Below the pieces are notes generated by a model, which did no database searches, was not told the DNA's origin, and saw only the letters and a program-made list of their open reading frames with translations. Made by a program: the position numbers and the translations under genes. Shown piece by piece: positions 26,730-35,133 of a stretch of DNA of 64,000 bases (position 1 is its first letter; each line of letters opens with the position of its first letter). Origin of the DNA: Candidatus Pseudobutyricicoccus lothianensis (lineage in GTDB: Bacteria; Bacillota; Clostridia; Oscillospirales; Butyricicoccaceae); assembly GCA_904419295.1 (NCBI GenBank), contig CAJFRA010000005.1, forward strand, positions 26,771 to 90,770, read 5' to 3'.

Positions 26730-27295
26730 CGGTTTTCTCGCTCCTTCGGCAAGGCGGCGGGAAAGCCCTGCCATTGGGTCCCCTTTGCCCAATCCAGGGC
26801 TGCCCCTTCCAGTTCTTTCATAAACGCCTCTTTGCCATCGCAATAGCCGTCGATGTCATAGGGGAATTTTTCCGCCAGGGCCTGTTTCAGGACCCCGTAC
26901 TGCCGGGCTTTTTCCGGGTGGGCCCGCAGGTAATCCCGCACAGCCAAATGCCGTTGGATGGCGCCGGTGTCCGATTGTGCAAACACATGGATCTGGTGGG
27001 TCCGTTCATCCCCGCCTTTGCGCAGGTACCGCCTGCCGGGAATGCCAAACTCGCCCAGGTATTCATAACCGATCTGTTCAAAACCCGGCCGCGCTGCATC
27101 CACTTGCCCTAAGTCCAGCACCACCGGCATGATATCGATGATCGGCTTTGCCGGCAATCCGGGCACCGCGGTGCTGCCGATGTGGTACAGGGCTACGCAG
27201 TTTGCTCCCAGGATCTTACGGATGCATTGTGCCTCTTTTTCAAACATGGCCGGCCAATCCGGCGAATATGGTGATACCACGATGTGCTGAGGCAT
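26726..27295 (-). CDS. GrpB family protein (UPF0157), second copy
   Basis: 189 residues. VVSPYSPDWPAMFEKE, LYHIGSTAVPGLPAKPIIDIMPVV, RRYLRKGGDERTHQIHVF and HLAVRDYLRAHPEKARQYG are the GrpB signature blocks. ATG 27295 has GGAGGG at 8 nt. It follows the GNAT gene by 29 bp, suggesting a two-gene operon. A longer same-frame reading upstream is only an antisense-phase artefact inside the GNAT gene. Activity unproven. Confidence 0.92.
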   Translation of the reverse strand: MPQHIVVSPYSPDWPAMFEKEAQCIRKILGANCVALYHIGSTAVPGLPAKPIIDIMPVVLDLGQVDAARPGFEQIGYEYLGEFGIPGRRYLRKGGDERTHQIHVFAQSDTGAIQRHLAVRDYLRAHPEKARQYGVLKQALAEKFPYDIDGYCDGKEAFMKELEGAALDWAKGTQWQGFPAALPKERENR

Positions 27296-27324
27296 TCTTT
27301 TCCCTCCTCTTTTCTTCCCATGTG

Positions 27325-27765
27325 TCACGCATTGCAAAAGACATCCCTTTGCCAGACCATGGTGTATTCTGTCTCTCCGGTGCCTTCTTCCACCGCCTCC
27401 GCCGTGACCGTGAACCCTTCCCGCTGGTAAAAGGCCACAGCGCCCCGGTTTTTCCGGTATACGTGCAGGGTGATGGACGGATGCCCTTGCCGGATGCGGC
27501 CCAGCAGCTGTTTTCCGATGCCTTGGGAGCGGGCGCATTTCGCCACAAAGATCCCGGCCAGGTAATCCCCTTGCAGCCCGGCAAAGCCCTGCACGACTCC
27601 ATCCCGCTCGCAAACGAATACTTCCGCCTGCTGCAGCTGCTCTTCCACCATGGGGGCGTTGGCCTCCCAGTATGTGGCCGGCACAAAGCTGTGCGCCTCC
27701 CGGTTGCCTGCCAGCCAGATCTCCATGACCCGTTTGAGATCGCGGGCCTCCATGTTCCGCACCAT
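27325..27765 (-). CDS. GNAT family N-acetyltransferase
   Basis: 146 residues. MEARDLKRVMEIWLAGNREAH at the start, the acetyl-CoA binding loop KCARSQGIGKQLLGRI (R/Q-x-x-G-x-G/A) at ~84, and YRKNRGAVAFYQREGF near the end match the YjaB/YiiD-like GNATs. ATG 27765 has GGAGG at ~7 nt. The acceptor substrate is unknown. Confidence 0.92.
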   Translation of the reverse strand: MVRNMEARDLKRVMEIWLAGNREAHSFVPATYWEANAPMVEEQLQQAEVFVCERDGVVQGFAGLQGDYLAGIFVAKCARSQGIGKQLLGRIRQGHPSITLHVYRKNRGAVAFYQREGFTVTAEAVEEGTGETEYTMVWQRDVFCNA

Positions 27766-27917
27766 GCCTGTTCCTCCTCTGCCTTTTTGCCGCCGTCCGA
27801 AAAACCGGCTTTTTGCATCTCTGCTTGAACACATGACTTCTCTGGAGCTATTGTACCACAGATCGGGGATGTTCAGGTACCAAACGTGTACTTTTCGTAA
27901 ATTTTGCCGGCCCGCAC

Positions 27918-27946
27918 TCGACGGTGGCCGGAAAGACGTATATAAT
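27918..27946 (+). promoter_or_regulatory. Promoter of ftsH
   Basis: TCGACG (27918-27923), 17-bp spacer, perfect TATAAT (27941-27946), ~85 bp before the ATG. Confidence 0.62.
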
Positions 27947-28032
27947 AAGAAATAGTCTAGCATTTTAGTATGGATTAGCCATCCAACCAAACGGCCGCGT
28001 TTGCCGGCCATTGTTCAAAGGAGAACGATTCA

Positions 28033-29880
28033 ATGAACCCAACTTCCCCCAACAACGGAAAAAACCCAAAGCGGCTCAAGCGTTCTTTGTTGGTCTATTA
28101 TCTGGGGCTTTTGCTCATTGTCATCTTCATCAATGTGCTGCTCTCCCCCAGCCCCCGGCAGATCGATTACAGCGATTTCATCGACCTGCTGGACCAAGGA
28201 AAGATCGACGTAGTGCAGCTGCAAGGCGATGAGATCGCCATCAAACTGAAAGATTCGGAGGGCTCCCGTTCCCAGGTATACACCACGATCAACGTAGGTG
28301 ACCCGGAGCTGACCCAGCGCCTGCTGGATGCCAAAGTCCGCTTCGGCGCTGTGACGGAAAGCGGCCTGTCCTCCCTGCTGTCCATGCTGCTGTACATGGT
28401 GCTCCCCTTTGCCATCATGGCCCTGCTGGGCACGCTGATGTTCCGTTCCATCTCCAAAAAAATGGGCGGCCCCGGCGCCATGACCTTTGGCAAGAGCAAT
28501 GCCAAAGTTTATGTGGAGGCCCAGACCGGCAAGACCTTTGCCGATGTGGCCGGGCAGGACGAAGCCAAAGAGGCGCTGACCGAACTGGTGGATTTCCTCC
28601 ACGAGCCGGCGCGCTACAGCCGCATCGGCGCACAGCTGCCCAAAGGCGCCCTGTTGGTGGGCCCGCCGGGCACCGGCAAAACGCTGCTGGCCAAAGCGGT
28701 GGCCGGTGAAGCGGGCGTCCCCTTCTTTTCCATCTCCGGTTCCGAATTTGTGGAGATGTTCGTGGGCATGGGCGCAGCCCGGGTCCGCGACCTGTTTAAA
28801 CAGGCGGCGGAAAAAGCCCCTTGCATCGTCTTCATCGATGAGATCGACACCATCGGGAAAAGGAGAGATTCCTCGCTGGGCGGCAACGACGAGCGGGAGC
28901 AGACGCTGAACCAGCTGCTTTCTGAAATGGACGGTTTCGACGGCAGCAAGGGCGTCATCATCCTGGCGGCCACCAACCGGCCGGAGACCCTGGACCCGGC
29001 GCTGCTGCGCCCCGGCCGGTTCGACCGGCGCATCCCGGTGGAACTGCCCGATCTGAACGGCCGCGTGGCCATTTTGAAAGTCCATGCCAAAGATGTGCAT
29101 GTGGCCAGCGGTGTGGATTGGAACGTGATCGCCCGGGCCACTGCCGGCGCTTCGGGGGCGGAGCTGGCAAACATCATCAACGAAGGCGCCCTGCGGGCGG
29201 TGCGCTGCGGGCGTGACACCGTGGAACAGCAGGATTTTGAAGAGGCCGTGGAGACCGTGATCGCCGGTTACCAGCGCAAAGACGCCGCCATCAACGAACA
29301 CGAGAAACAAGTGGTGGCCTACCACGAGATCGGCCACGCCCTGGTGGCAGCCAAGCAAAAAGACAGCGCCCCGGTGCACAAGATCACCATCGTGCCCCGC
29401 ACTTCCGGCGCTCTGGGCTATACCATGCAGGTGGATGAACAGGAGCGCAAGCTGATGACCAAGGAGGAAGCCCTGGCCAAAGTGGCTACGCTGACCGGCG
29501 GCCGGGCGGCGGAAGAATTGATCTTCGGCACAGGTTCTTCCGGCGCTTCCAACGACATCGAACAGGCCACCAAGATCGCCCGCACGATGATCACCCGGTT
29601 TGGCATGAGCAATACCTTTGACATGATGGCACTGGAGACCGTGACAAACCAATATCTGGGCGGCGATACCTCTCTGATCTGTTCTGCGGAGACTGCCGCC
29701 AAAGTGGATGCGGAAGTCTTGCAGATCATCAAATCCTGCCATGCCCGGGCTTCGGAGATCCTGAGCGAAAACATCGACAAGCTGCACCAGCTGGCCGCTT
29801 ATCTGCTGGAGAAAGAAACCATCACCGGCGATGAATTTATGGCCATTTTAAACGATGCCGGACAGCCCCAGCAGGCGTGA
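28033..29880 (+). CDS. ftsH: ATP-dependent zinc metalloprotease FtsH
   Basis: Membrane AAA+ protease of 615 residues that degrades misfolded membrane proteins and short-lived regulators. Two membrane helices (~18-37 and ~115-137) flank a small periplasm-side domain. The AAA domain has Walker A GPPGTGKT (210-217), Walker [10 protein letters not shown] and the second region of homology [20 protein letters not shown]. The peptidase domain has HEIGH (431-435) as the zinc site. ATG 28033 follows AAAGGAG at ~9 nt. Slightly short at the C-terminus compared with Bacillus FtsH but complete. Confidence 0.97.
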   Translation: MNPTSPNNGKNPKRLKRSLLVYYLGLLLIVIFINVLLSPSPRQIDYSDFIDLLDQGKIDVVQLQGDEIAIKLKDSEGSRSQVYTTINVGDPELTQRLLDAKVRFGAVTESGLSSLLSMLLYMVLPFAIMALLGTLMFRSISKKMGGPGAMTFGKSNAKVYVEAQTGKTFADVAGQDEAKEALTELVDFLHEPARYSRIGAQLPKGALLVGPPGTGKTLLAKAVAGEAGVPFFSISGSEFVEMFVGMGAARVRDLFKQAAEKAPCIVFIDEIDTIGKRRDSSLGGNDEREQTLNQLLSEMDGFDGSKGVIILAATNRPETLDPALLRPGRFDRRIPVELPDLNGRVAILKVHAKDVHVASGVDWNVIARATAGASGAELANIINEGALRAVRCGRDTVEQQDFEEAVETVIAGYQRKDAAINEHEKQVVAYHEIGHALVAAKQKDSAPVHKITIVPRTSGALGYTMQVDEQERKLMTKEEALAKVATLTGGRAAEELIFGTGSSGASNDIEQATKIARTMITRFGMSNTFDMMALETVTNQYLGGDTSLICSAETAAKVDAEVLQIIKSCHARASEILSENIDKLHQLAAYLLEKETITGDEFMAILNDAGQPQQA

Positions 29881-29924
29881 CCGGCTGCCCCACACAGCCC
29901 GCTGGTTCGCCTGTGCCAAGGGAT

Positions 29925-29965
29925 CGATCAGAAAAGGGACGCCATTGGCGTCCCTTTTCTGATCG
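29925..29965. terminator. Bidirectional terminator after ftsH
   Basis: Nineteen-bp arms (CGATCAGAAAAGGGACGCC and complement) with a 3-nt loop; the inner AAAA/TTTT tracts serve both convergent genes. Confidence 0.85.
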
Positions 29966-29966
29966 A

Positions 29967-30936
29967 CTAAATCTCCAGCGGAAAGGTGTAAACGCTCGCC
30001 CCTTCTGGGTGCCACGGCGTTTCAAGCAGGACCGTCACCTGTTGCACCCCGTTTTGCTGCAAATATTGCACATGCGGCTGTTCCGCTGTCAGCTGCCGGT
30101 ACAGCGATTCGGCCCGGCCGCCCAGGCTGTTTTGGAATGCCTCCACATCCCCTGCATAGTCCACCTCATAGATCGGGATCTCTGCATAGAGGTCGCCTTC
30201 GGACGGCCGCAGCCCAAAGCGCCGCAGCGTCACGTTGCCATGGGGGCTGAAACGTTCGCTGCTGAACTCCTCTGCATTCCACTGCTGCACCCACCCGTAA
30301 GCCGCCGCTTGCAGGGCTTGCTCTTCCTCCGGCAGGCACGGCGCCATGGCTCCATTGTCTCTCCCTACGCCTATGCTCCCCCCGTACACTTCTACGCCGT
30401 CAGCGCTGCGGCGGCAGGCGAGTTGGACGGTGTGCAGGGTAAACATCCCATAAGGGGTGCCGCGCGCCGCCTGGGCCACTTGATCCAGAAGCAGGGATTG
30501 GAGCTCCAGGCCGGTGGTATCCCCCTTTTCCCGGCTGTATTGGATCTCCACTTGGGCGGTCCGGTTGGCATACAGCCGCTCTCCCGTCTGTTCGTCCATC
30601 ATCAAGGGGTCGGGCAGCCAGCTCCACAAACACCGCCTCTACATCCAGCCATTCCTGTTTTTCGGCCCAATCTTTCACAGAGTTTTCAACGGCCTGCTGC
30701 ACTTCCTCTTCTGTGGCCTCATCCAACAGGGCCTGCAGCTGCTCATATAGCGCCGCTTTCTCTTCTTCCTCTGCGTCTTGTGTCCATTCCATCCATTCTT
30801 CCATGGTGGGAACTGCATCCAGCGAATTGACAGCATTTTCAGCGTTCTGGTTTCCTTTTTCCTGGTTTGTAACATTACATCCGGCCAAGATTATCATGAA
30901 CGAGAATAAAAGAATAGGCCATATCACTTTTTTCAT
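29967..30936 (-). pseudogene. Lipoprotein gene with an internal frameshift
   Basis: The first frame starts at ATG 30936 (GGAGGG upstream) with a lipoprotein signal (LLFSFMIILAGC) and a Glu-rich helical region up to ...LDVEAVFVEL. The second frame continues from about 30615 (LPDPLMMDEQTGERLYANRT...) to the stop at 29967. One extra base within 30603-30632 explains the switch. The combined product would be ~320 residues. The C-terminal part is well-formed alpha/beta sequence without a motif I can name. A TATAAT box lies at 30986-30991. Pseudogene or sequencing error cannot be decided from the sequence. Confidence 0.75.
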
Positions 30937-31147
30937 TTTGATCCCTCCACAAAAAGATACAAAAATCGCCGGATCAATTTCTGTTATTATAGTAACATAG
31001 AACAAATAGAATGTAAATGCTCGCTATTTTAATATATTTTCCATGGCCGCAGCCCGTCGGCCGTGGATCGCAGCGGCAATGGAAAAGGAGGAACGCTCTT
31101 TGTTCTCTTCACTGCTGCACTCGATCGCATATGCACCCGGAACAAGC

Positions 31148-31172
31148 AAAAAAGTCCAGCAGATGCTGGACT
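31148..31172 (-). terminator. Terminator of the UPF0251/arginase-like/NifX-like operon
   Basis: GTCCAGCA / TGCTGGAC hairpin with a T-run on the minus strand; a shorter T-run on the other side. Confidence 0.78.
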
Positions 31173-31202
31173 TTTTCCATGGCTGGATTTTTCAATTCGA
31201 TC

Positions 31203-31601
31203 CTATTTGCCGCAATGGCCGCCGCAGTGGTGGTCCCCGTGATGGCCGCAATGGTGGTGCTCTTCGCCGTGGTGGTCGCAGGTGGCGTCGTCCACGCTTT
31301 GCAGCGTGCCCTGGGCCAGCGCCTGGGCTGCATCGTCTGCCGGACCGGTGACCCCTGCATACAGCTGGATACCGGCCTGCCGCAGCGCTTCCCGCGCGCC
31401 GCCTCCGATGCCGCCGCAGATCAGGGCATCCACTCCGGCCTGCTGCAGCAGCTGGGCCAGGGCGCTATGGCCGCTGCCGCCTGCATCCAAGATCTCCCCA
31501 GGCCCTGCCTGCTGCCCCTGGATCTCATATACCTTGAACTGCTTGGAATGGCCAAAATGCTGGAATACTTGACCGTTTTCGTATGTGACTGCCACTTTCA
31601 T
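31203..31601 (-). CDS. NifX/NifB-type iron-molybdenum cofactor-binding-like protein
   Basis: 132 residues. Residues 1-105 form the dinitrogenase iron-molybdenum cofactor biosynthesis fold (MKVAVTYENGQVFQHFGHS, VDALICGGIGGGAREAL, AGVTGPADDAAQAL). The final ~25 residues are an unusual His/Cys/Gly tail with ten His and four Cys, a likely metal-binding extension. ATG 31601 follows AGGAGGA. It is 27 bp downstream of the arginase-like gene, third in the operon. No nitrogenase genes are seen; such proteins in non-fixers are thought to carry iron-sulfur or other metal clusters. Confidence 0.9.
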   Translation of the reverse strand: MKVAVTYENGQVFQHFGHSKQFKVYEIQGQQAGPGEILDAGGSGHSALAQLLQQAGVDALICGGIGGGAREALRQAGIQLYAGVTGPADDAAQALAQGTLQSVDDATCDHHGEEHHHCGHHGDHHCGGHCGK

Positions 31602-31628
31602 CTGTCTGTTCCTCCTATAAAAAATCGT

Positions 31629-32564
31629 CTATTCCCATGCTTCCAGGGCGGTGCCGATCAGCCGCATCCCATTGAGGTATGTGACGTCGCCCCCCTGGTC
31701 GTATTTGTCAAAATCCACGCAAAAGCAGGCAAAGGCGGCCACCTTGCCGGTCTTCATCACGGAAGCGATATTCCGTGTCACGGTTTCCATGGTGTGCCCG
31801 CCCGACTCTTGCCGGAAATAAGCCGGGATATACCGGCTTTGCAAAATATCCACGTCCACCATCAAAAAGATGGCGTCCACCCGCTGCGCCAGCTGCTCCA
31901 CTTTTTCATCCCATTGCTCTGCACAGGCAAATGCTTGGGGCGCGGCCCGCACGATGCCTGCTCTTTGCAGGTTCTCCAACCCTTCCGGCCCACTGCAATG
32001 GCCGTCGCCCACTAAAATCGTCTCGCCGCTGCAGGGCCGTTCCAGCAGGCAGGCTTCTTTGCGCCACTTCTCCATGGTCTGGCCTGCGATGACCGACAGG
32101 GGAAACGAGACGAACCGCAGGTCGGTCCGCTGGGTCTGCTCCACGATCAGGTTGTCGCAGTGGGCATCCATCCACACCACACCCACTGTTTTCTCAGGGC
32201 CCAGGGCCCGCTGTAAACCGCCTAGGATCGCCGGCGCAAAGGCACAATAGCCCGAAGACACCAGGATCTTTTTGCCCTCCCGTGCCGCGCGCTCGCAGGC
32301 CTTTGCAAACCCCAGGGGGACAGACTGCCAAAGCTCCAACTCAGGTGTTTCGTCTCCGGTGATCTCTTCAATGGTATAAGGGCAGCCCATTTTCCCGTAT
32401 ACACCGCACAACCGGTAATCTTCCACTGACCGGCGGCCGGAAAAAGTCACCTTTTCCGCTGTAACACGGCTGTGGTCCGCCGGGTCCAGCCGCCATGCTC
32501 CATAGCAATAAGGGTATTCCAGCACTTGCAGCCGGCTCGAGATTCCGCACGGCTCTTTTGGCAT
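31629..32564 (-). CDS. Arginase/agmatinase/deacetylase-fold protein
   Basis: 311 residues. VVWMDAHCDN and FLMVDVDILQSRYIP match two metal-binding blocks of the ureohydrolase fold (DAHxD and DxD). The third region, SSGYCAFAPAILGGLQRAL, departs from the usual GGDHS, so the substrate may not be arginine or agmatine. ATG 32564 follows GGGGAGGA; starts further upstream overlap the regulator-like gene. It begins 5 bp after the UPF0251 gene and 27 bp before NifX-like, clearly one operon. A metal-dependent amidino- or amide-hydrolase is the safest reading. Confidence 0.8.
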   Translation of the reverse strand: MPKEPCGISSRLQVLEYPYCYGAWRLDPADHSRVTAEKVTFSGRRSVEDYRLCGVYGKMGCPYTIEEITGDETPELELWQSVPLGFAKACERAAREGKKILVSSGYCAFAPAILGGLQRALGPEKTVGVVWMDAHCDNLIVEQTQRTDLRFVSFPLSVIAGQTMEKWRKEACLLERPCSGETILVGDGHCSGPEGLENLQRAGIVRAAPQAFACAEQWDEKVEQLAQRVDAIFLMVDVDILQSRYIPAYFRQESGGHTMETVTRNIASVMKTGKVAAFACFCVDFDKYDQGGDVTYLNGMRLIGTALEAWE

Positions 32565-32569
32565 CGGCT

Positions 32570-32929
32570 CTATTCCTCCCCCCTGTGGGCTGCCGCTTTT
32601 TTCGGGCAGCCCCCTCCTTTGCCGCACCCATGGGCGACCATGGGGCACAGCCTATAGTTCCCGCCCTCGATGGAAAGGCTGCGGCCTTCCACCAAAAAGG
32701 CGGCCAGTTTGCGCCGCGCGCTCTCGTAGATGCCTGTCACCGTAGGGCGGGAGACCCCCATTTGCCTGGCGCATTCCTCTTGGGTATACCCCAAATGATC
32801 CATCAGGCGTATAGTCTCATATTCATCCACGGTCATACAGATCTGCCCATCGGCCCGGCCCCCTTGGGGGATGAACTGCCGGCACCGGGGCATCTTGCAG
32901 ACGCGGCGGCATTTTTTCGGCCTGGGCAT
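32570..32929 (-). CDS. UPF0251 (DUF134) DNA-binding-like protein
   Basis: 119 residues. It begins MPRPKKCRRVCKMP and has a sigma-70 region-4-like helix-turn-helix (MTVDEYETIRLMDHLGYTQEECARQMGVSRPTVTGIYESA). The C-terminus is Cys/His/Gly-rich (CPMVAHGCGKGGGCPKK), a probable metal or cluster site. DUF134 genes are often next to NifX-like genes, as here. ATG 32929 follows GGAGG. Likely the operon's own regulator; direct evidence is lacking. Confidence 0.93.
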   Translation of the reverse strand: MPRPKKCRRVCKMPRCRQFIPQGGRADGQICMTVDEYETIRLMDHLGYTQEECARQMGVSRPTVTGIYESARRKLAAFLVEGRSLSIEGGNYRLCPMVAHGCGKGGGCPKKAAAHRGEE

Positions 32930-32965
32930 GGCCCCACGCCTCCTTTTTTGACTTATGTCAATAAT

Positions 32966-32994
32966 ATTATAACACCCATGGCTCCGGTTTTCAA
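32966..32994 (-). promoter_or_regulatory. Promoter of the UPF0251 operon
   Basis: TTGAAA (32989-32994), 17-bp spacer, perfect TATAAT (32966-32971) on the minus strand. The stretch 33000-33190 beyond it is AT-rich with no gene seen. Confidence 0.75.
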
Positions 32995-33196
32995 ACGCTT
33001 TCTTTCCCTTCTTTGGCCATTGGTCATGTTTTTTGAGGGCCCACGGTATAATATTGGAGACCTTTTCCTTCATCGTCCGCTTATTTTTCGGCTTGCTTCC
33101 CTTTTTTACAAAATATTTTGATTTCACGATCCTCGCATTTTGTTTTTATGCCAAATCTTTGGTCATTTTTCAGTGGGTTTCTGGCATCCTCATCCA

Positions 33197-33226
33197 TTGA
33201 CGGGATCCGTCCATTTCTCCTATAAT
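33197..33226 (+). promoter_or_regulatory. Promoter of the hydrogenase operon
   Basis: TTGACG (33197-33202), 18-bp spacer, perfect TATAAT (33221-33226), ~75 bp before the GTG start. Confidence 0.78.
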
Positions 33227-33300
33227 AAGGCTAAAAAGACCTCATTTTCTCTGGAGGATCGTGGAACGCGGCCGTGTGCCGCACAAGGAGGACTGTTTCT

Positions 33301-35133
33301 GTGAGCAGATTGAATATCACTGCCCCCAACGCCGCCCAACAGGTGGTAGAGGGGCTTTACCGCGATGTGGAACGGCGCATCATCGCCAGCCCGCCGGGTT
33401 TGTGCCCGGTGGACCTTTCCCTGGCATTCCTGCGCCTGTGCCACGCCCAGACCTGCGGCAAATGCGTGCCCTGCCGGGTGGGCCTGGGCACGCTGGCCCA
33501 GCTGCTGGAAAACGTGCTGGATGGCAACGCCAGTCTGGAAGACATCGACCTGATCGAGCGGACGGCCCGGGTCATCAAGAACTCTGCCGACTGTGCCATC
33601 GGTTTTGAAGCCGCCGACATGGTCCTGCGGGGCGTCATCGGTTTCCGGGATGACTATGTGGAACATATCACCAATGGCCGCTGCCTGCTGCACCTGAACC
33701 AGCCGGTGCCTTGTGTGGCCCTGTGCCCGGCCGGTGTGGATATCCCCGGCTATGTGGCGCTGGTGGGCGAAGGCCGGTATGCCGACGCCGTGCGCCTGAT
33801 CCGCAAGGACAACCCCTTCCCCGTGGCCTGCGCCCTGGTGTGCGAGCACCCCTGCGAAGCCCGCTGCCGCCGGAACATGATCGACGACAGCATCAACATC
33901 CGGGCCCTCAAGCGCTACGCGGTGGACCATGCCGGCGTGGTGCCGGCCCCGCCCTGCGCCCCCTCCACCGGCAAACATGTGGCCATCATCGGCGGCGGCC
34001 CCGGCGGCTTGAGCGCCGCCTACTTCCTCTCGCTGATGGGGCACAAAGTGACGGTATACGAAAAACGGATCCGTCTGGGCGGTATGCTGGCCTACGGCAT
34101 CCCCAGCTACCGGCTGCCCCGCAAACGGCTGGAAGAAGACATCGACCACATCCTTTCCACCGGTGTGGAAGTGCGCCACGAAGAGGTGGGCAAAGACGTT
34201 TCTCTGAAACAGCTGCACCAGGATTACGACGCTCTGTACATTGCCATCGGCGCCCAGACCGACAAGAAAATGGGCATTGAGGGCGAGGACAAACGGGGCG
34301 TTATGAGTGCGGTAGAGATGCTGCGCAACATCGGCGACGACCTCAAACCGGATTTCACCGGCAAACGGGTGGTGGTCATCGGCGGCGGCAACGTGGCCAT
34401 GGACTGCACCCGCAGCGCCAAACGCCTGGGGGCCGAAAGCGTCACCTGCGTTTACCGCCGCCGCCAGGTGGATATGACGGCCCTGCCCGAAGAGGCGGAG
34501 GGCGCTATTGCCGAGGGCTGTGAGCTGGCAACGCTGCAGGCTCCGGTGCGCATTGAAAGCGACGAGGATGAAAATGTCACCGCCCTGTGGGTACAGCCCC
34601 AGATCATCGGCAAAGTGGACAAAAGCGGCCGGCCCCGGCCTGTGCCTGCCAATGCCCCGGAACAGCGCATCCCCTGCGACATCGTGGTGGTGGCCATTGG
34701 CCAGGGCATTGAGACCCAGCCCTTTGAGGAGTACGGCGTGCCCGTCAAGCGGGGCGTCATCGAGGCTTTGACTTCCAGTGACATCGAGAACTTCAACGGC
34801 ATTTTTGCCGGCGGCGACTGTGTCACCGGCCCTGCCACCGTCATCCGCGCCATTGCCGCCGGCAAGGTGGCTGCGGCCAACATCGATGAATTCCTGGGCT
34901 TCCGCCACGAGATCACCTGCGATGTGGAGATCCCTGCCCCGGTCCTGCGGGACCATGCGGCCTGCGGCCGGGTCAACCTGACGGAGCGCCCCGCCGAAGA
35001 GCGCCAAAAGGATTTTGAATTGATGGAGTGCGGTATGACAGAGGAGGAGGCGCTGCAGGAATCCCACCGCTGCCTGCGGTGCGACCACTTCGGCTACGGC
35101 GGTTTCAAAGGAGGTCGTGTGAAAAAATGGTAA
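33301..35133 (+). CDS. NuoF C-domain/GltD-type flavoprotein fusion, hydrogenase partner
   Basis: 610 residues. Residues ~1-110 resemble the iron-sulfur C-terminal domain of NuoF/HydB, with CGKCVPCRVG (Cys52, 55, 58) and a fourth Cys near 98 for a 4Fe-4S cluster. The rest is a GltD/NfnB-like NAD(P)H oxidoreductase: Cys-rich CVALCPAGVDIPGYV and CEHPCEARCRR for 4Fe-4S clusters, FAD motif AIIGGGPGGLSAAYF, NAD(P) motif VVIGGGNVAMDCTRSAKRLGA and the closing GIFAGGDCVTGPATVIRAI. GTG 33301 is preceded by AAGGAGG at 9 nt. Its end overlaps hydA by 7 bp, so it probably exchanges electrons between NAD(P)H or ferredoxin and the hydrogenase. Confidence 0.9.
   Translation: MSRLNITAPNAAQQVVEGLYRDVERRIIASPPGLCPVDLSLAFLRLCHAQTCGKCVPCRVGLGTLAQLLENVLDGNASLEDIDLIERTARVIKNSADCAIGFEAADMVLRGVIGFRDDYVEHITNGRCLLHLNQPVPCVALCPAGVDIPGYVALVGEGRYADAVRLIRKDNPFPVACALVCEHPCEARCRRNMIDDSINIRALKRYAVDHAGVVPAPPCAPSTGKHVAIIGGGPGGLSAAYFLSLMGHKVTVYEKRIRLGGMLAYGIPSYRLPRKRLEEDIDHILSTGVEVRHEEVGKDVSLKQLHQDYDALYIAIGAQTDKKMGIEGEDKRGVMSAVEMLRNIGDDLKPDFTGKRVVVIGGGNVAMDCTRSAKRLGAESVTCVYRRRQVDMTALPEEAEGAIAEGCELATLQAPVRIESDEDENVTALWVQPQIIGKVDKSGRPRPVPANAPEQRIPCDIVVVAIGQGIETQPFEEYGVPVKRGVIEALTSSDIENFNGIFAGGDCVTGPATVIRAIAAGKVAAANIDEFLGFRHEITCDVEIPAPVLRDHAACGRVNLTERPAEERQKDFELMECGMTEEEALQESHRCLRCDHFGYGGFKGGRVKKW

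Noticed and set aside
33220..35088. 622-codon minus-strand frame opposite the NuoF/GltD fusion
   Set aside because: Complement of a gene with clear Rossmann and cysteine motifs; no ribosome-binding site or motif of its own.
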